Positions 54,719 through 62,942 are shown, counted from the first letter of the stretch. The stretch is 64,000 nucleotides of DNA from Dorea sp. D27 (GCF_001185345.1 NZ_KQ236743.1:322372-386371); one strand, 5' to 3'. Notes: generated from the sequence alone by a model not told the origin. Numbers and translations are program-made.

Positions 54719-55729
54719 TTACTGTGAATCATCTGAAGATGCCCCGACCTGGTTATAGACGTCTACGGCGTCCAGAATGTGGAACTGCTCCGTATCATGA
54801 GTCCCGTCGGCTTTGGCGGTCACGAGGATGTATTCTTTTCCGTTGATGTTTGCCAGGCTTGCCAGGCACAGTCCGGCTTCTTCCGTATATCCTGTCTTTC
54901 CCCCGAGAATCTCTCCGCCGGTAACTTTGGCGCTGGACATATATTCGAACATCGTACTGTAGAACGTGAAGCCGTCCGGGTGCAGGTCCGATGGAAGGGT
55001 GCTGTGCTGGCTGCTTGTAAAGGCCTCCCTGAAGTCGGCATTCTTAAGCGCATGCTTTAGGAGAACCGCCATATCTTCTACGGTAGAATAATGATTGTCG
55101 TCGTGCAGCCCCGTGGAATTGCAGAAGTGCGTATTATCCATCCCCAGTTCTTTTGCCTTTTCGTTCATCCGCTTCACAAATGCCTCTTCGGAGCCGGAAA
55201 TCCTTTCGGCAAACGCGAGGCAGCATTCCGCACCGGAAGGGAGCAGGATGCCATATAGCAGGTCTCTAAGCTGTACGCGCTCTCCGGGCTGGAAACCGGC
55301 CATGGAAGCTTCTTCCGCATATAGCGTCGGAAAGATACGGGAAGAGAGGGTGACGGTTTCCTCCAGATCATCCGTCTTTTCCACTGCCAGCAATGCGGTC
55401 ATTATCTTCGTGAGCGAAGCCGGATATATCCTGTCCTGGCTGCCCCGGGCGGCAGCTGCCTTGCCGCTGTCCAGGTCGATAAGGACGGCATGGGGGCTGT
55501 ACAGGTTGTCTAAATGGACGGACAGGGAAGGAGAAGTGCCGTCATAGGTGATATCCGTATCTGCCTTATGTTCTGACAGCAGAGGATATAATGTCTTCAC
55601 GGTCAGAAATAGGGTGCATAAAAGGACTGCTGCTGCGGCCATTCCTGCAAAAGCACGGCGTCTGCGCCTTCTGCGCCGCATCTTCCGCCTTTTGTCCGGG
55701 AGCGGCCTTTTATGTTGTCTGTTGTTCAT
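54719..55729 (-). CDS. Serine-type D-alanyl-D-alanine carboxypeptidase (S11 family)
   Basis: Trims the terminal D-Ala of peptidoglycan stem peptides. It has a very basic N-terminus (a run of arginines), one transmembrane anchor, and the S11 catalytic domain with S105-x-x-K108 (PASLTK) and KTG (GGKTGYTEEAG). The second motif reads SGA (LLPSGAECC) where classical enzymes have SGN. I chose the ATG at 55729 (336 aa), which has AGGTG upstream; a GTG at 55738 is in frame. It follows the VanS-like kinase on the same strand after 127 bases. Confidence 0.9.
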   Translation of the reverse strand: MNNRQHKRPLPDKRRKMRRRRRRRRAFAGMAAAAVLLCTLFLTVKTLYPLLSEHKADTDITYDGTSPSLSVHLDNLYSPHAVLIDLDSGKAAAARGSQDRIYPASLTKIMTALLAVEKTDDLEETVTLSSRIFPTLYAEEASMAGFQPGERVQLRDLLYGILLPSGAECCLAFAERISGSEEAFVKRMNEKAKELGMDNTHFCNSTGLHDDNHYSTVEDMAVLLKHALKNADFREAFTSSQHSTLPSDLHPDGFTFYSTMFEYMSSAKVTGGEILGGKTGYTEEAGLCLASLANINGKEYILVTAKADGTHDTEQFHILDAVDVYNQVGASSDDSQ

Positions 55730-55856
55730 TGCATACACCTGCCTTTTCTCGTAATATAACTTTACCCATATTTATTTTACAGGACGCAGCCTGCCGGTAC
55801 TTTAAGATTCCACTGTTTAAATCCTAAGAAAAGGCTAAGGAGAGGGAGAGATTTTG

Positions 55857-57017
55857 TTAATGGCAGGAGGGGAGGGAGAGGCAGAAGGTCGTCAGTTCAT
55901 CTCTGCTCTCTACGGTAATATTTCCGCCGTGTAAAGTGACGATTTCTTTTGCGATGGCAAGTCCCAGTCCTGCTCCGCCTGCATTCGTAGTCCGGGCCTC
56001 ATCCAGACGGAAGAACTTTTCAAATATCGATTCCAGCTTCTGGGCAGGTATCGTCTTTCCCTTATTGCGGAAAAATATAAGCGTTTCCTCCGCTCTTTCC
56101 TCGGCCCATATCTCGATTACCGTATCGGGATAGCTGTAAGCAATCGCATTTTTTAATATGTTGTTGAATACGCGCGCAAGCTTTAAGGCATCGCCGTAAA
56201 TGGTCATGTCCTCACTGAGGTCAAGATGGGCCGTGTTGCCGTGTGAGATGAGCAGCGGATAGAATTCGTCCGTCATCTGGACGAGCATATAACAGAGGTC
56301 TATCGTTTCCTTTTCCAGCGCAATCTGCTGCAGATTATAGCGGGTGATTTCAAAGAATTCATTGGTGAGCTTCTCCAGCCTCTGCGCCTTGTCTAGCGTA
56401 ATCCTTACATATTTCTCTTTCTGGCTGTCGGGCATATCCGAAGCCTCGTCCAGAAGGCTCAGATATCCGATGACGGAGGTGAGCGGCGTCTTCAGGTCAT
56501 GTGCCAGATACGTGATCAGGTCATTCTTGCGGGCGGCTTCTTCCTTCAGTATCTGCTCATGGCGCTGCATGGTGGATTTGATTTCAGCCATCTGCACGGA
56601 GAGTTCTGCATACTCCTTTGGAAATATTTCCGTAGTTTCCGCGTCGGTCATCATATAGGTACGCAGGATGCGGCTGGTCTCTGTTATCGATTTTCTGACC
56701 TTGACCCTCGCGTAGAGGTGAGAGGTCACGAGGACGCTGAGCAGCCAGAATGTGGCGGTAAGGATGAATATGGCAAGAAGCAGAGACTTTAACTTGGACC
56801 ATACAGGACTGTAGGCAAGCACATACTGTCCCGTTTCCGGAAGATACTCGTCTTGGATGAGCATATAGTTCTTTTCAAACCATTCTACAAAGGCCCCGTT
56901 CCATAGGTTGTCTATGAGATAGTAGATGATAAAGCACAAAGCAGGGACGATAGCCACGGCGAAAAGGATTCGGGCATATCGGAACGCGCCTGCCTTTAAA
57001 GAGATGTCAGTTTTCAA
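55857..57017 (-). CDS. VanS-like sensor histidine kinase
   Basis: Membrane sensor kinase of 386 aa. Two transmembrane helices (about 14-36 and 78-100) flank a short extracellular sensor, followed by a HAMP-like linker, a HisKA domain with the phospho-accepting His in LAHDLKTPLTSVIGYLSLL, an N box (NNILKNAIAYS) and a G box (GGAGLGLAIAKE). The probable start is TTG at 57017, overlapping the regulator gene by 11 bases and giving LKTDISLKAGAF; a GTG at 57029 would give 390 aa. The open frame extends far upstream only because it reads across the regulator gene. Confidence 0.9.
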   Translation of the reverse strand: MKTDISLKAGAFRYARILFAVAIVPALCFIIYYLIDNLWNGAFVEWFEKNYMLIQDEYLPETGQYVLAYSPVWSKLKSLLLAIFILTATFWLLSVLVTSHLYARVKVRKSITETSRILRTYMMTDAETTEIFPKEYAELSVQMAEIKSTMQRHEQILKEEAARKNDLITYLAHDLKTPLTSVIGYLSLLDEASDMPDSQKEKYVRITLDKAQRLEKLTNEFFEITRYNLQQIALEKETIDLCYMLVQMTDEFYPLLISHGNTAHLDLSEDMTIYGDALKLARVFNNILKNAIAYSYPDTVIEIWAEERAEETLIFFRNKGKTIPAQKLESIFEKFFRLDEARTTNAGGAGLGLAIAKEIVTLHGGNITVESRDELTTFCLSLPSCH

Positions 57018-57702
57018 TCTTGTATCCACACCCCCAGACTGTCTTAATATACTTTGGATCCTCGAAGGAATCCCCCATCTTTTCCCGCAGGTGCCGTATA
57101 TGGACGGTAATCGTATTGTTGCTCTTGCTGAAATATTCGTCATTCCAGATCTTGTGGAACAGTTCTTCGGAACTGACGACCGTCCCCTTCTTCCGGCACA
57201 GAATATGCAGAATAGAGAATTCAGTCGGGGTGAGGGACAGGGGCCTTTCATTCAGCGTACATTCATGGGTCTTGACATTGATGACAAGCCCGGAATGGAC
57301 GATGATATCTTCCTCCGGCCCATCGCCCACGTTGTACCGCTTGTACCTGCGCAGCTGGGCCTTTACCCGCGCTACCAGCTCTAAGGGCAGGAAGGGTTTT
57401 GTGATATAGTCGTCGGCACCTAAGGTCAATCCGGTAATCTTGTCGATCTCTCCGTCCTTCGCGGTCAGCATGATGACAGGGTAGCGGTGCTGCTCACGGA
57501 TCTTCTGGCATAGCTCCAGCCCGTTTATATGAGGCATCATGATGTCGAGAATTGCCAGATCCAGCGTTTCGCTGCAGATACAGTCCAGAGCATCCGGTGC
57601 GCTATAATATTTGAATACTTTAAAATTTTCATTTTCAAGGTAGAGCGAGACAAGGTCCGCGATTTCTCGTTCATCATCTACAACTAGTATCTTTTCAGGC
57701 AT
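57007..57702 (-). CDS. VanR-like OmpR-family response regulator
   Basis: A 231-aa two-domain regulator. The receiver domain has the acidic pair DDE near the N-terminus, the phospho-aspartate in LAILDIMMP, and the lysine in TKPF. The OmpR-type winged helix follows (LSLTPTEFSILHILC, NTITVHIRHLREKM, KTVWGCGYKIE). It resembles VanR, but no vanHAX, vanG or vanT genes are present, so it more likely controls wall remodelling with the adjacent carboxypeptidase than glycopeptide resistance. AAGGAG precedes the ATG; TGATAAAAT nearby is a possible extended -10 box. Confidence 0.93.
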   Translation of the reverse strand: MPEKILVVDDEREIADLVSLYLENENFKVFKYYSAPDALDCICSETLDLAILDIMMPHINGLELCQKIREQHRYPVIMLTAKDGEIDKITGLTLGADDYITKPFLPLELVARVKAQLRRYKRYNVGDGPEEDIIVHSGLVINVKTHECTLNERPLSLTPTEFSILHILCRKKGTVVSSEELFHKIWNDEYFSKSNNTITVHIRHLREKMGDSFEDPKYIKTVWGCGYKIEN

Positions 57703-57896
57703 AGTGTTCCAGCTCCTTTCCTTTCTATTTTATCAAGGGAAAATTGAGACTTTATGGAGATTCGCGCAAGATATTATTAAGATTTCCCCAGTTTTGCCGG
57801 AAAAGTTGAAGATGATATGGCATGGCAGCGGACCGGCGAGGGGACGGCACATATTTCCATTTCAAGGTGCTCCGTCCGGCGGGTATCCATAACTGC

Positions 57897-57924
57897 AAAA
57901 AGAGCCGGAATCAGATGCGGGGAT
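57897..57924. repeat. Left arm of an IS-split terminator hairpin
   Basis: These 28 bases are exactly complementary in reverse to 59739-59766. The arm begins with AAAAA, giving a T run when read on the reverse strand. The two arms are now 1.8 kb apart, with an IS3 element between. Confidence 0.85.
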
Positions 57925-57978
57925 GTGATCAGCCCTTTGTCAAGTAGACAAGTAAAATATCTAAAATAAGACGATAGG

Positions 57979-58012
57979 TATCCGCCATATCAAAACGCAG
58001 ATATGGCGGATA
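57979..58012 (-). terminator. Stem-loop after IS orfB
   Basis: A perfect 12-bp stem (57979-57990 with 58001-58012) and 10-base loop lie just downstream of the orfB stop, without a T run. Confidence 0.5.
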
Positions 58013-58018
58013 TTTATG

Positions 58019-58984
58019 TTATGCACACCATTTGGCTTTGTAGGCTTCTAGTCGTTTGTTTTCAGCAATCGGGTACTGAATAGCTGTTTCTGAAGACAGT
58101 GCCTCCTGCCTTACCTCAGATGGTGTTTTGCAATGAAATCTGTCCTGTCGTCTTTCATTGGCATAAAATTTCATATATCCATGAATGGCCGAACACAGGG
58201 ATCCTTCATCGGTGATCATATACATACAGTACATTTCAGACTTGATAATTCCCCACAAGCCTTCTGTGGGGCCATTATCGATACAGTGTCCGACACGTGA
58301 CATGGACTGATCCATTCCCTGTTTTTGAAGTTTTTCCTGGAACACCTTGCTCGTATACTGATAGCCCCTGTCGCTGTGAAAGAGTGGCCTGGCTTCCGGA
58401 TTCTGTCCTACTGCTTTGTCATATGTATCAAATACAAGCTTGCTGTCATTTCTCCGGCTAATAACATAAGCTACTGGATAACGGTCATAAAGGTCAAATA
58501 TGGCGCTGAGATACAGCTTCTTTCCGGTTTCGGGAATTTTAAATCCTGTTACATCCGTAGCCCATTTTTCATTAGGCTTTCCTGCATTGAAATCTCTTTT
58601 GAGCTTATTTTCAGCAGTAGCTTCCGCCTTGGAAGAATGGTATGCTTTCTTCTTTTTCCTGATAACAGAATGTATTCCAAGCTTCTTCATGATCCTATGA
58701 ATCCGGTTCTTGCTATAGTTCGTATGATTGAAATGATTTATCCAACTTGTCATTCTCCGGTAGCCTAAGATGTGGCAAAAACGTTCATCGTACTCTTCTA
58801 TCAGTTCTGCCAGCTTTAAGTTCTCTGCCTCCTGTCCAGGAACTGGGCGGTGCAGCCATTTGTAATAAGCTGCGCGTGAAATTTCCAGCTGTCTGCACAT
58901 CCAGTTGATGCTCCATTGCTTCTTTTCAATAAAATATTGAATCGCCATATATTTCGATTCGAAGCGTTGTTTTCCAAACCTCAC
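58019..58984 (-). CDS. IS3-family transposase OrfB (DDE integrase)
   Basis: A 321-aa rve-type transposase with an N-terminal HTH_21 region (ISRAAYYKWLHR) and the catalytic triad D144 (WATDVTGF), D205 (LFHSDRGYQYTS) and E241 (GPTEGLWGIIKSEMY), with the DD(35)E spacing of IS3 elements. It starts at GTG, overlapping the orfA stop as GTGA in the -1 frame. The catalytic residues are intact, so the element may be active. Confidence 0.93.
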   Translation of the reverse strand: MRFGKQRFESKYMAIQYFIEKKQWSINWMCRQLEISRAAYYKWLHRPVPGQEAENLKLAELIEEYDERFCHILGYRRMTSWINHFNHTNYSKNRIHRIMKKLGIHSVIRKKKKAYHSSKAEATAENKLKRDFNAGKPNEKWATDVTGFKIPETGKKLYLSAIFDLYDRYPVAYVISRRNDSKLVFDTYDKAVGQNPEARPLFHSDRGYQYTSKVFQEKLQKQGMDQSMSRVGHCIDNGPTEGLWGIIKSEMYCMYMITDEGSLCSAIHGYMKFYANERRQDRFHCKTPSEVRQEALSSETAIQYPIAENKRLEAYKAKWCA

Positions 58985-59661
58985 ATCCTTTCGAATTCTT
59001 TCACTTTTTTTAACAGTTCCACTGCCATATCCTTTTCTTCAAGCTGGCGTTTGAGCCGTATATTTTCCCGGCGCAGCCGTTCCAATTCATCCACTTCGTC
59101 ATCTGCTTTATGGTGCCCGCGCCTATCAAACAGGCCAGTTCCACCATTCGCATCATATTTTTTTACCCAGGAATAGACCTGGCTGTATGAAACATCATAC
59201 AAGGAAGCTGTTTCTTTGTAATCACTATCATGGGCAATGCAGTATTTGACAATTTCTTTTCGTTCTTCCAAAGTTGTTTTTCTCCGCGCTTCTGCCATAT
59301 GGACCTCCCTCTTAGGATTATAATCCTTAAGCTTTCTATTGGCATTATACAACGAAACCCAATGTAACAAAACATCTGCTGTACTAATTTTGTGTTTTGC
59401 AGCAAGGCCAACTGCGGAGCCTTTTCCAGAAAGATACTCTTCAACCACTATTGTTTTGAATTCCGCTGTATAAGATTTATTACCTGCCGAACACGAGAGC
59501 CCCTCTGCTCCTTGCTCTTGATACTGCCGTACCCATCGTTTAAAGCACCCCGGTGCTGCCTCATATCCTAACTTATGTGCTTTTTCTTCCAAGGAAAAAA
59601 GCCCATTCAGATATCCTTCCACAATATTCAATTTTTCTTCAGACGTATATTTCCTATACAT
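58981..59661 (-). CDS. IS3-family transposase OrfA (double helix-turn-helix)
   Basis: A 226-aa DNA-binding protein with two or three helix-turn-helix repeats (YTSEEKLNIVEGYLNG; SYTAEFKTIVVEEYL; TTLEERKEIVKYC) and a C-terminal leucine-zipper-like stretch (ELERLRRENIRLKRQLEEKD). Near the 3' end the codons TTA AAA AAA G contain A_AAA_AAA_G, a typical slippery site for the -1 shift that makes the OrfAB fusion transposase. Confidence 0.92.
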   Translation of the reverse strand: MYRKYTSEEKLNIVEGYLNGLFSLEEKAHKLGYEAAPGCFKRWVRQYQEQGAEGLSCSAGNKSYTAEFKTIVVEEYLSGKGSAVGLAAKHKISTADVLLHWVSLYNANRKLKDYNPKREVHMAEARRKTTLEERKEIVKYCIAHDSDYKETASLYDVSYSQVYSWVKKYDANGGTGLFDRRGHHKADDEVDELERLRRENIRLKRQLEEKDMAVELLKKVKEFERM

Positions 59662-59738
59662 AAAATACCCCCTAAGTAGATGTTGGTTATTTACCTTGTC
59701 TACTTAAGGGGTATCATATCAATGTTATTTCACATAAT

Positions 59739-59766
59739 ATCCCCGCATCTGATTCCGGCTCTTTTT
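59739..59766. repeat. Right arm of the IS-split terminator hairpin
   Basis: The reverse complement of 57897-57924, ending in TTTTT. It lies 43 bases downstream of the ansA stop on the reverse strand, the expected place for an ansA terminator. The other arm is now beyond the IS. Confidence 0.85.
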
Positions 59767-59808
59767 CAAGCAACAGCTCCTTGGCGGTGCCCACATTACT
59801 CCACGCCT

Positions 59809-60807
59809 TTAAACAGTCCGGTCATGATTGATTTCTTTGAAGAACAATCTGCGTATCTCGTCCCGGTCGTCCGTCTGTCCGAGAATCCACATCATCTTTG
59901 CCACGATCGCCTCGGTCGTCATATCGCCCGCCTGGAGGATGCCCGGATGTTCACTGTATTTCTTTCCAACCTGGTACACGTCCAGATCGCAGCCCTCCTC
60001 CGGCACCTGGGTGGTAACGGCGATGGTCTTTCCGGAATCTACCCATCCAAAGATAGCCTTTTCAAAGGAGTCGTCATATTCGGGAATGCCGCCGATGCCG
60101 AACGTTTCCAGGATGATGGCGTCATACCCGCTGTCCAGCAGCCCAAAGAGATCCGCCTTTACTTCCGGCGTGAGCTTCAGGACGAATACACGGTCATTCA
60201 GGCGCGTATAAGTGAGGAGATCTTCTTCAGCAGGAAGGATTCCTGCATATTTGCGGACGATACGGTCATCGTGTATGACGGCCAGAAGCGGAAAGTTCAT
60301 GCTCTCGAACGCGTCAAAGCTCCGGGTCCTCTGCTTGCGGCCTCTCGTCCCGGCGACTGCTTTGCCGTTGAACACGATAGAGACATTGCAGGAGCCGTCG
60401 TCAAGAGCATAGAGTATGCTCTGATAGACATTCAGCTTGGCATCGGTATATGGATTGCCCATCGGCTTCTGTGAACCGGTGATGACGATAGGCTTCGGGG
60501 TGTTCTGAATGAGATAGGAAAGGGCTGCGGCAGTATATGCCATCGTGTCGGTTCCGTGCAGGATTACAAAACCGTCGTAGCTGCCGTAGTGCTCCATGAC
60601 GGCGTCGCGGATTTCCATCCACTGGCGCGGGCGCATGTTCGTGCTGTCGATGTTCATGAGCTGAAGGATGTCAAGCTTGCACTTATCCTCGATTCCGGGA
60701 ACAAAAGAAGCCAGCTCTTCCCCGGTCATAGCCGGGGTCAGGCCGTTGGCTCCTTCTTTGGAGGCTATTGTGCCTCCGGTTGCTATCATAAGTATTTTTT
60801 TCATCAT
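59809..60807 (-). CDS. ansA: L-asparaginase, type I (cytoplasmic)
   Basis: Hydrolyses asparagine to aspartate and ammonia. At 332 aa it has both catalytic threonine motifs: ATGGTIAS (T13 as nucleophile) and LHGTDTMAYTAAAL, with the later KPIVITGSQKPMG block. There is no signal peptide, so it is the cytoplasmic type. AGAGGTTGA precedes the ATG at 60807, followed by a second ATG. Its terminator has been split by the IS3 element downstream. Confidence 0.94.
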   Translation of the reverse strand: MMKKILMIATGGTIASKEGANGLTPAMTGEELASFVPGIEDKCKLDILQLMNIDSTNMRPRQWMEIRDAVMEHYGSYDGFVILHGTDTMAYTAAALSYLIQNTPKPIVITGSQKPMGNPYTDAKLNVYQSILYALDDGSCNVSIVFNGKAVAGTRGRKQRTRSFDAFESMNFPLLAVIHDDRIVRKYAGILPAEEDLLTYTRLNDRVFVLKLTPEVKADLFGLLDSGYDAIILETFGIGGIPEYDDSFEKAIFGWVDSGKTIAVTTQVPEEGCDLDVYQVGKKYSEHPGILQAGDMTTEAIVAKMMWILGQTDDRDEIRRLFFKEINHDRTV

Positions 60808-60877
60808 TATTCAACCTCTCAATACATAGTCCATTTCTACCTTACCTTCGTTTAGAATATGTGTCAAGAGCCAAAGT

Positions 60878-61354
60878 CTAACAGAGCACGATAACGCGCC
60901 GGGGCGTCGTCTGGGCAGGGATGCTCCTCGTCGAGGCACTGTAGTATACGATCAGAAGGCGGCCGCCCAGGTCACAGTTAAAACGCTGTCCGTTGGAGGT
61001 GACGACATCCGTCGCCCCAGTCATGTTCAGCTTAAGAGAGCCATCCTCCGAAGTCAGGTTTTCGTCAAAATAGCCGGCGTACATATTCTCATTCGGATTC
61101 TTGCGTCCGATGATGACAGCCCGGTACTGGGGCGGGAAAATAAGCGGTATAGCCAGATTTGCATCATAGAATGCAATCACGTTCATTCCCGGACGCAGAC
61201 GTACTTCATTGATGACATAAGAGTCGGGACCTACCACAAAGTTGGTGATGCCGTCAGAATTGCGGATAGAGACGAGCAGTTCACAGCAGTTGTCACGCAT
61301 GGATGTGATATTCTGTACAATCCCCGTTATGGGGACAAGATTCATATCAGCCAT
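60878..61354 (-). CDS. Hypothetical protein, beta-rich
   Basis: A 158-aa soluble protein that I do not recognise. It begins MADMNLVPITGIVQNI and is rich in beta-type segments (CELLVSIRNSDGITNFVVG, MNVIAFYDANLAIPLIFPPQYRAVIIG), possibly an OB-like fold, ending PRRVIVLC. The ATG at 61354 follows GGAG with 9-base spacing; an ATG at 61369 is in frame but lies before that site. It is 36 bases downstream of another small unknown gene on the same strand. Confidence 0.7.
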   Translation of the reverse strand: MADMNLVPITGIVQNITSMRDNCCELLVSIRNSDGITNFVVGPDSYVINEVRLRPGMNVIAFYDANLAIPLIFPPQYRAVIIGRKNPNENMYAGYFDENLTSEDGSLKLNMTGATDVVTSNGQRFNCDLGGRLLIVYYSASTRSIPAQTTPRRVIVLC

Positions 61355-61390
61355 AATCAAACACTCCATTTTTGATTAATATATGCTGAG

Positions 61391-61606
61391 TTATTTCGTT
61401 TGTTCGTCTCCCTCTTCTTGTTTCAGGTTAGATGCCTTCCCGTTTGGCGGCAGGAAGTGGTACAGGTCTTCGTACGACTCCAGTTCACCTACCGAGACCG
61501 GCTCGGAGGGGATGAGCCCTGTGCAGTCCCAGGAAGAGGCCGCATTGGACAGATAGTCATAAGAGTCGATGAGGTGCTGGTTTTCTAAATCTTTTTTATC
61601 TTTCAT
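61391..61606 (-). CDS. Small hypothetical protein (71 aa)
   Basis: A short acidic protein with the compact core IDSYDYLSNAASSWDCTGLI followed by PSEP and YEDLYHFLPP. No family recognised. AGGAGG is placed before the ATG at 61606 (MKDKKDLENQHL), which I preferred to an ATG at 61675. It shares strand and likely transcript with the hypothetical gene downstream. Confidence 0.72.
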   Translation of the reverse strand: MKDKKDLENQHLIDSYDYLSNAASSWDCTGLIPSEPVSVGELESYEDLYHFLPPNGKASNLKQEEGDEQTK

Positions 61607-61843
61607 AGTCAAGGATACCTCCTGTTTTACAATATTTATGGAACGGTTCAGACAAGGACGTGCGTACCTTGCCAACTGACGCTGTCTTTAGAATATGTAG
61701 AAAGAGAAATGCACATACTGTATATTATTTCCATGGCAGCGGCGAGTGACTTTATCCTGTATCATTGTAGTAGAAAGAACAGGGAAATTGTGGTAGTATG
61801 ACATTATATAAAGTTATTATAAACGGACAGGAGTTTTTTTATT

Positions 61844-62584
61844 ATGGAAGAGCAGAATATTCATATAGCGATTGATACACATACCCATACGCTTGCAAGC
61901 GGACATGCTTACAACACGCTGCGCGAGATGGCCAAAATGGCGGCGGACAAAGGGCTTTCGGGGCTGGCGGTTACAGAGCACGCGCCAGAGATGCCGGGAA
62001 CGTGCCACATATTTTATTTCCAGAATATGAGGGTAGTGCCGAGACGTATGTACGGCATAGAGCTTCTGATGGGAGTGGAGCTGAATGTCATGAAGGGGAA
62101 CGGCGAGGTGGATCTGCCGGAATACCTGATTCGCGAGCTGGACATGGCGATAGCCAGCATCCATGTGCCCTGCTATGAAGGGGAGCTTGACGAGAAGGAG
62201 ATTACCCAGACATACATCAACGTGATGGAGAAGGACTATATCGACATCATAGGGCACCCGGACGATGGCAGGGTGCCGGTGGATTATGAGGCGCTCGCAA
62301 AAGAGGCGAAGCGGACAGGCACGCTGCTGGAGGTGAACAATTCCTCCCTGAGGCCGGGAGGGTTCCGCCAGAATACACGCCACAATGCCGCCCGTATGCT
62401 CAGACTGTGTAAGGAATACGGGACGATGGTAGTGCTCGGCTCAGACGCCCACATGGATGTGGACATAGCCAACTGCCGGTATTCCATGGAAGTTCTGAAG
62501 GAGGCTGCATTCCCGGAAGAGCTTGTGGCCAATACATCTCTGGAAAAATTCAGGGCTTGTCTAAAACGGAATAAAAAACTATAG
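61844..62584 (+). CDS. PHP-domain phosphatase (YcdX-like)
   Basis: Metal-dependent phosphoesterase of 246 aa. The PHP metal motifs are visible: DTHTHTLASGHAY near the N-terminus, VTEHAPEMPG, GVELNVM, SIHVP, GHPD, EVNNSSLRP and LGSDAHMDVD. It matches the YcdX branch, whose natural substrate is not settled, and not the PHP domain of DNA polymerases. AGGAG precedes the ATG. The TrpR-like gene follows with its own promoter. Confidence 0.9.
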   Translation: MEEQNIHIAIDTHTHTLASGHAYNTLREMAKMAADKGLSGLAVTEHAPEMPGTCHIFYFQNMRVVPRRMYGIELLMGVELNVMKGNGEVDLPEYLIRELDMAIASIHVPCYEGELDEKEITQTYINVMEKDYIDIIGHPDDGRVPVDYEALAKEAKRTGTLLEVNNSSLRPGGFRQNTRHNAARMLRLCKEYGTMVVLGSDAHMDVDIANCRYSMEVLKEAAFPEELVANTSLEKFRACLKRNKKL

Positions 62585-62610
62585 ACTTTACGAATTTAGT
62601 GTGCTAAAAT
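62582..62610 (+). promoter_or_regulatory. Promoter of the TrpR-like regulator gene
   Basis: TAGACT (62582-62587), 17-base spacer, TAAAAT (62605-62610), overlapping the PHP stop codon. Confidence 0.55.
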
Positions 62611-62633
62611 GTAACAGTAATGAATTCTGTTAC
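62611..62633 (+). promoter_or_regulatory. Dyad between promoter and start of the TrpR-like gene
   Basis: GTAACAG-N9-CTGTTAC is a perfect 7-bp inverted repeat immediately after the -10 box and before the ribosome site, where a repressor would block transcription. Confidence 0.55.
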
Positions 62634-62648
62634 GAAGGAGATAATAGT

Positions 62649-62942
62649 ATGAGTAAAAAGATCAGGACGGAAGCAGTGGACTATCTGTTTCGTGCTATAC
62701 TAAGTCTGGAAGATAAAGAAGAGTGCTATACTTTTTTCGAGGATATCTGTACGATCAACGAACTGCTGTCGCTGTCGCAGCGTTTTGAGGTGGCAAAGAT
62801 GCTGAGGGAACATAAGACATATCTGGAAATCGCCGAAAAGACAGGGGCGTCCACCGCTACGATCAGCCGCGTGAACCGTTCCCTGAACTATGGAAATGAC
62901 GGTTATGATATGGTGTTCGAGAGGATTAAGGAAGATAGATAA
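62649..62942 (+). CDS. YerC/YecD-family TrpR-like regulator
   Basis: A 97-aa protein of the TrpR-related YerC group. The helical body (EAVDYLFRAILSLEDKEECYTFFEDICTINE, in two halves here) leads to the DNA-reading helix-turn-helix (TYLEIAEKTGASTATISRVNR) and the typical SLNYGNDGY end. The ligand is unknown; the bacterial tryptophan-binding residues are not assured. GAAGGAG precedes the ATG at 62649. A terminator overlaps the end of the next, converging gene. Confidence 0.92.
   Translation: MSKKIRTEAVDYLFRAILSLEDKEECYTFFEDICTINELLSLSQRFEVAKMLREHKTYLEIAEKTGASTATISRVNRSLNYGNDGYDMVFERIKEDR

Larger units (their letters stand above)
57926..59716 (-). mobile_element. IS3-family insertion sequence (IS150-like)
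   Basis: An insertion carrying overlapping orfA and orfB on the reverse strand. The ends are imperfect: the left reads TGATCAGCCC then CAAGTAGACAAG, and the right, reversed, reads TGATACCCC then TTAAGTAGACAAG, so both share TGAT and AAGTAGACAAG. The exact boundaries are uncertain by some 20 bases and I found no clear target-site duplication. It must lie between the two arms of the host hairpin (57924 and 59739). Confidence 0.8.

Noticed and set aside
57018-57251. A longer N-terminus for the sensor kinase
   Set aside because: The extra 78 codons lie inside the response-regulator gene in another frame and do not look like a sensor domain.
55857-57702. Vancomycin-resistance operon
   Set aside because: Only VanR/VanS-like regulators and a carboxypeptidase are present; there are no ligase, dehydrogenase or racemase genes.
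57897-59766. A composite or IR-bounded transposon with 28-bp ends
   Set aside because: The 28-bp repeats have A/T tracts and a position typical of a terminator, and IS3 ends normally start with TG, which occurs further inside. A host hairpin split by the IS is the simpler reading.
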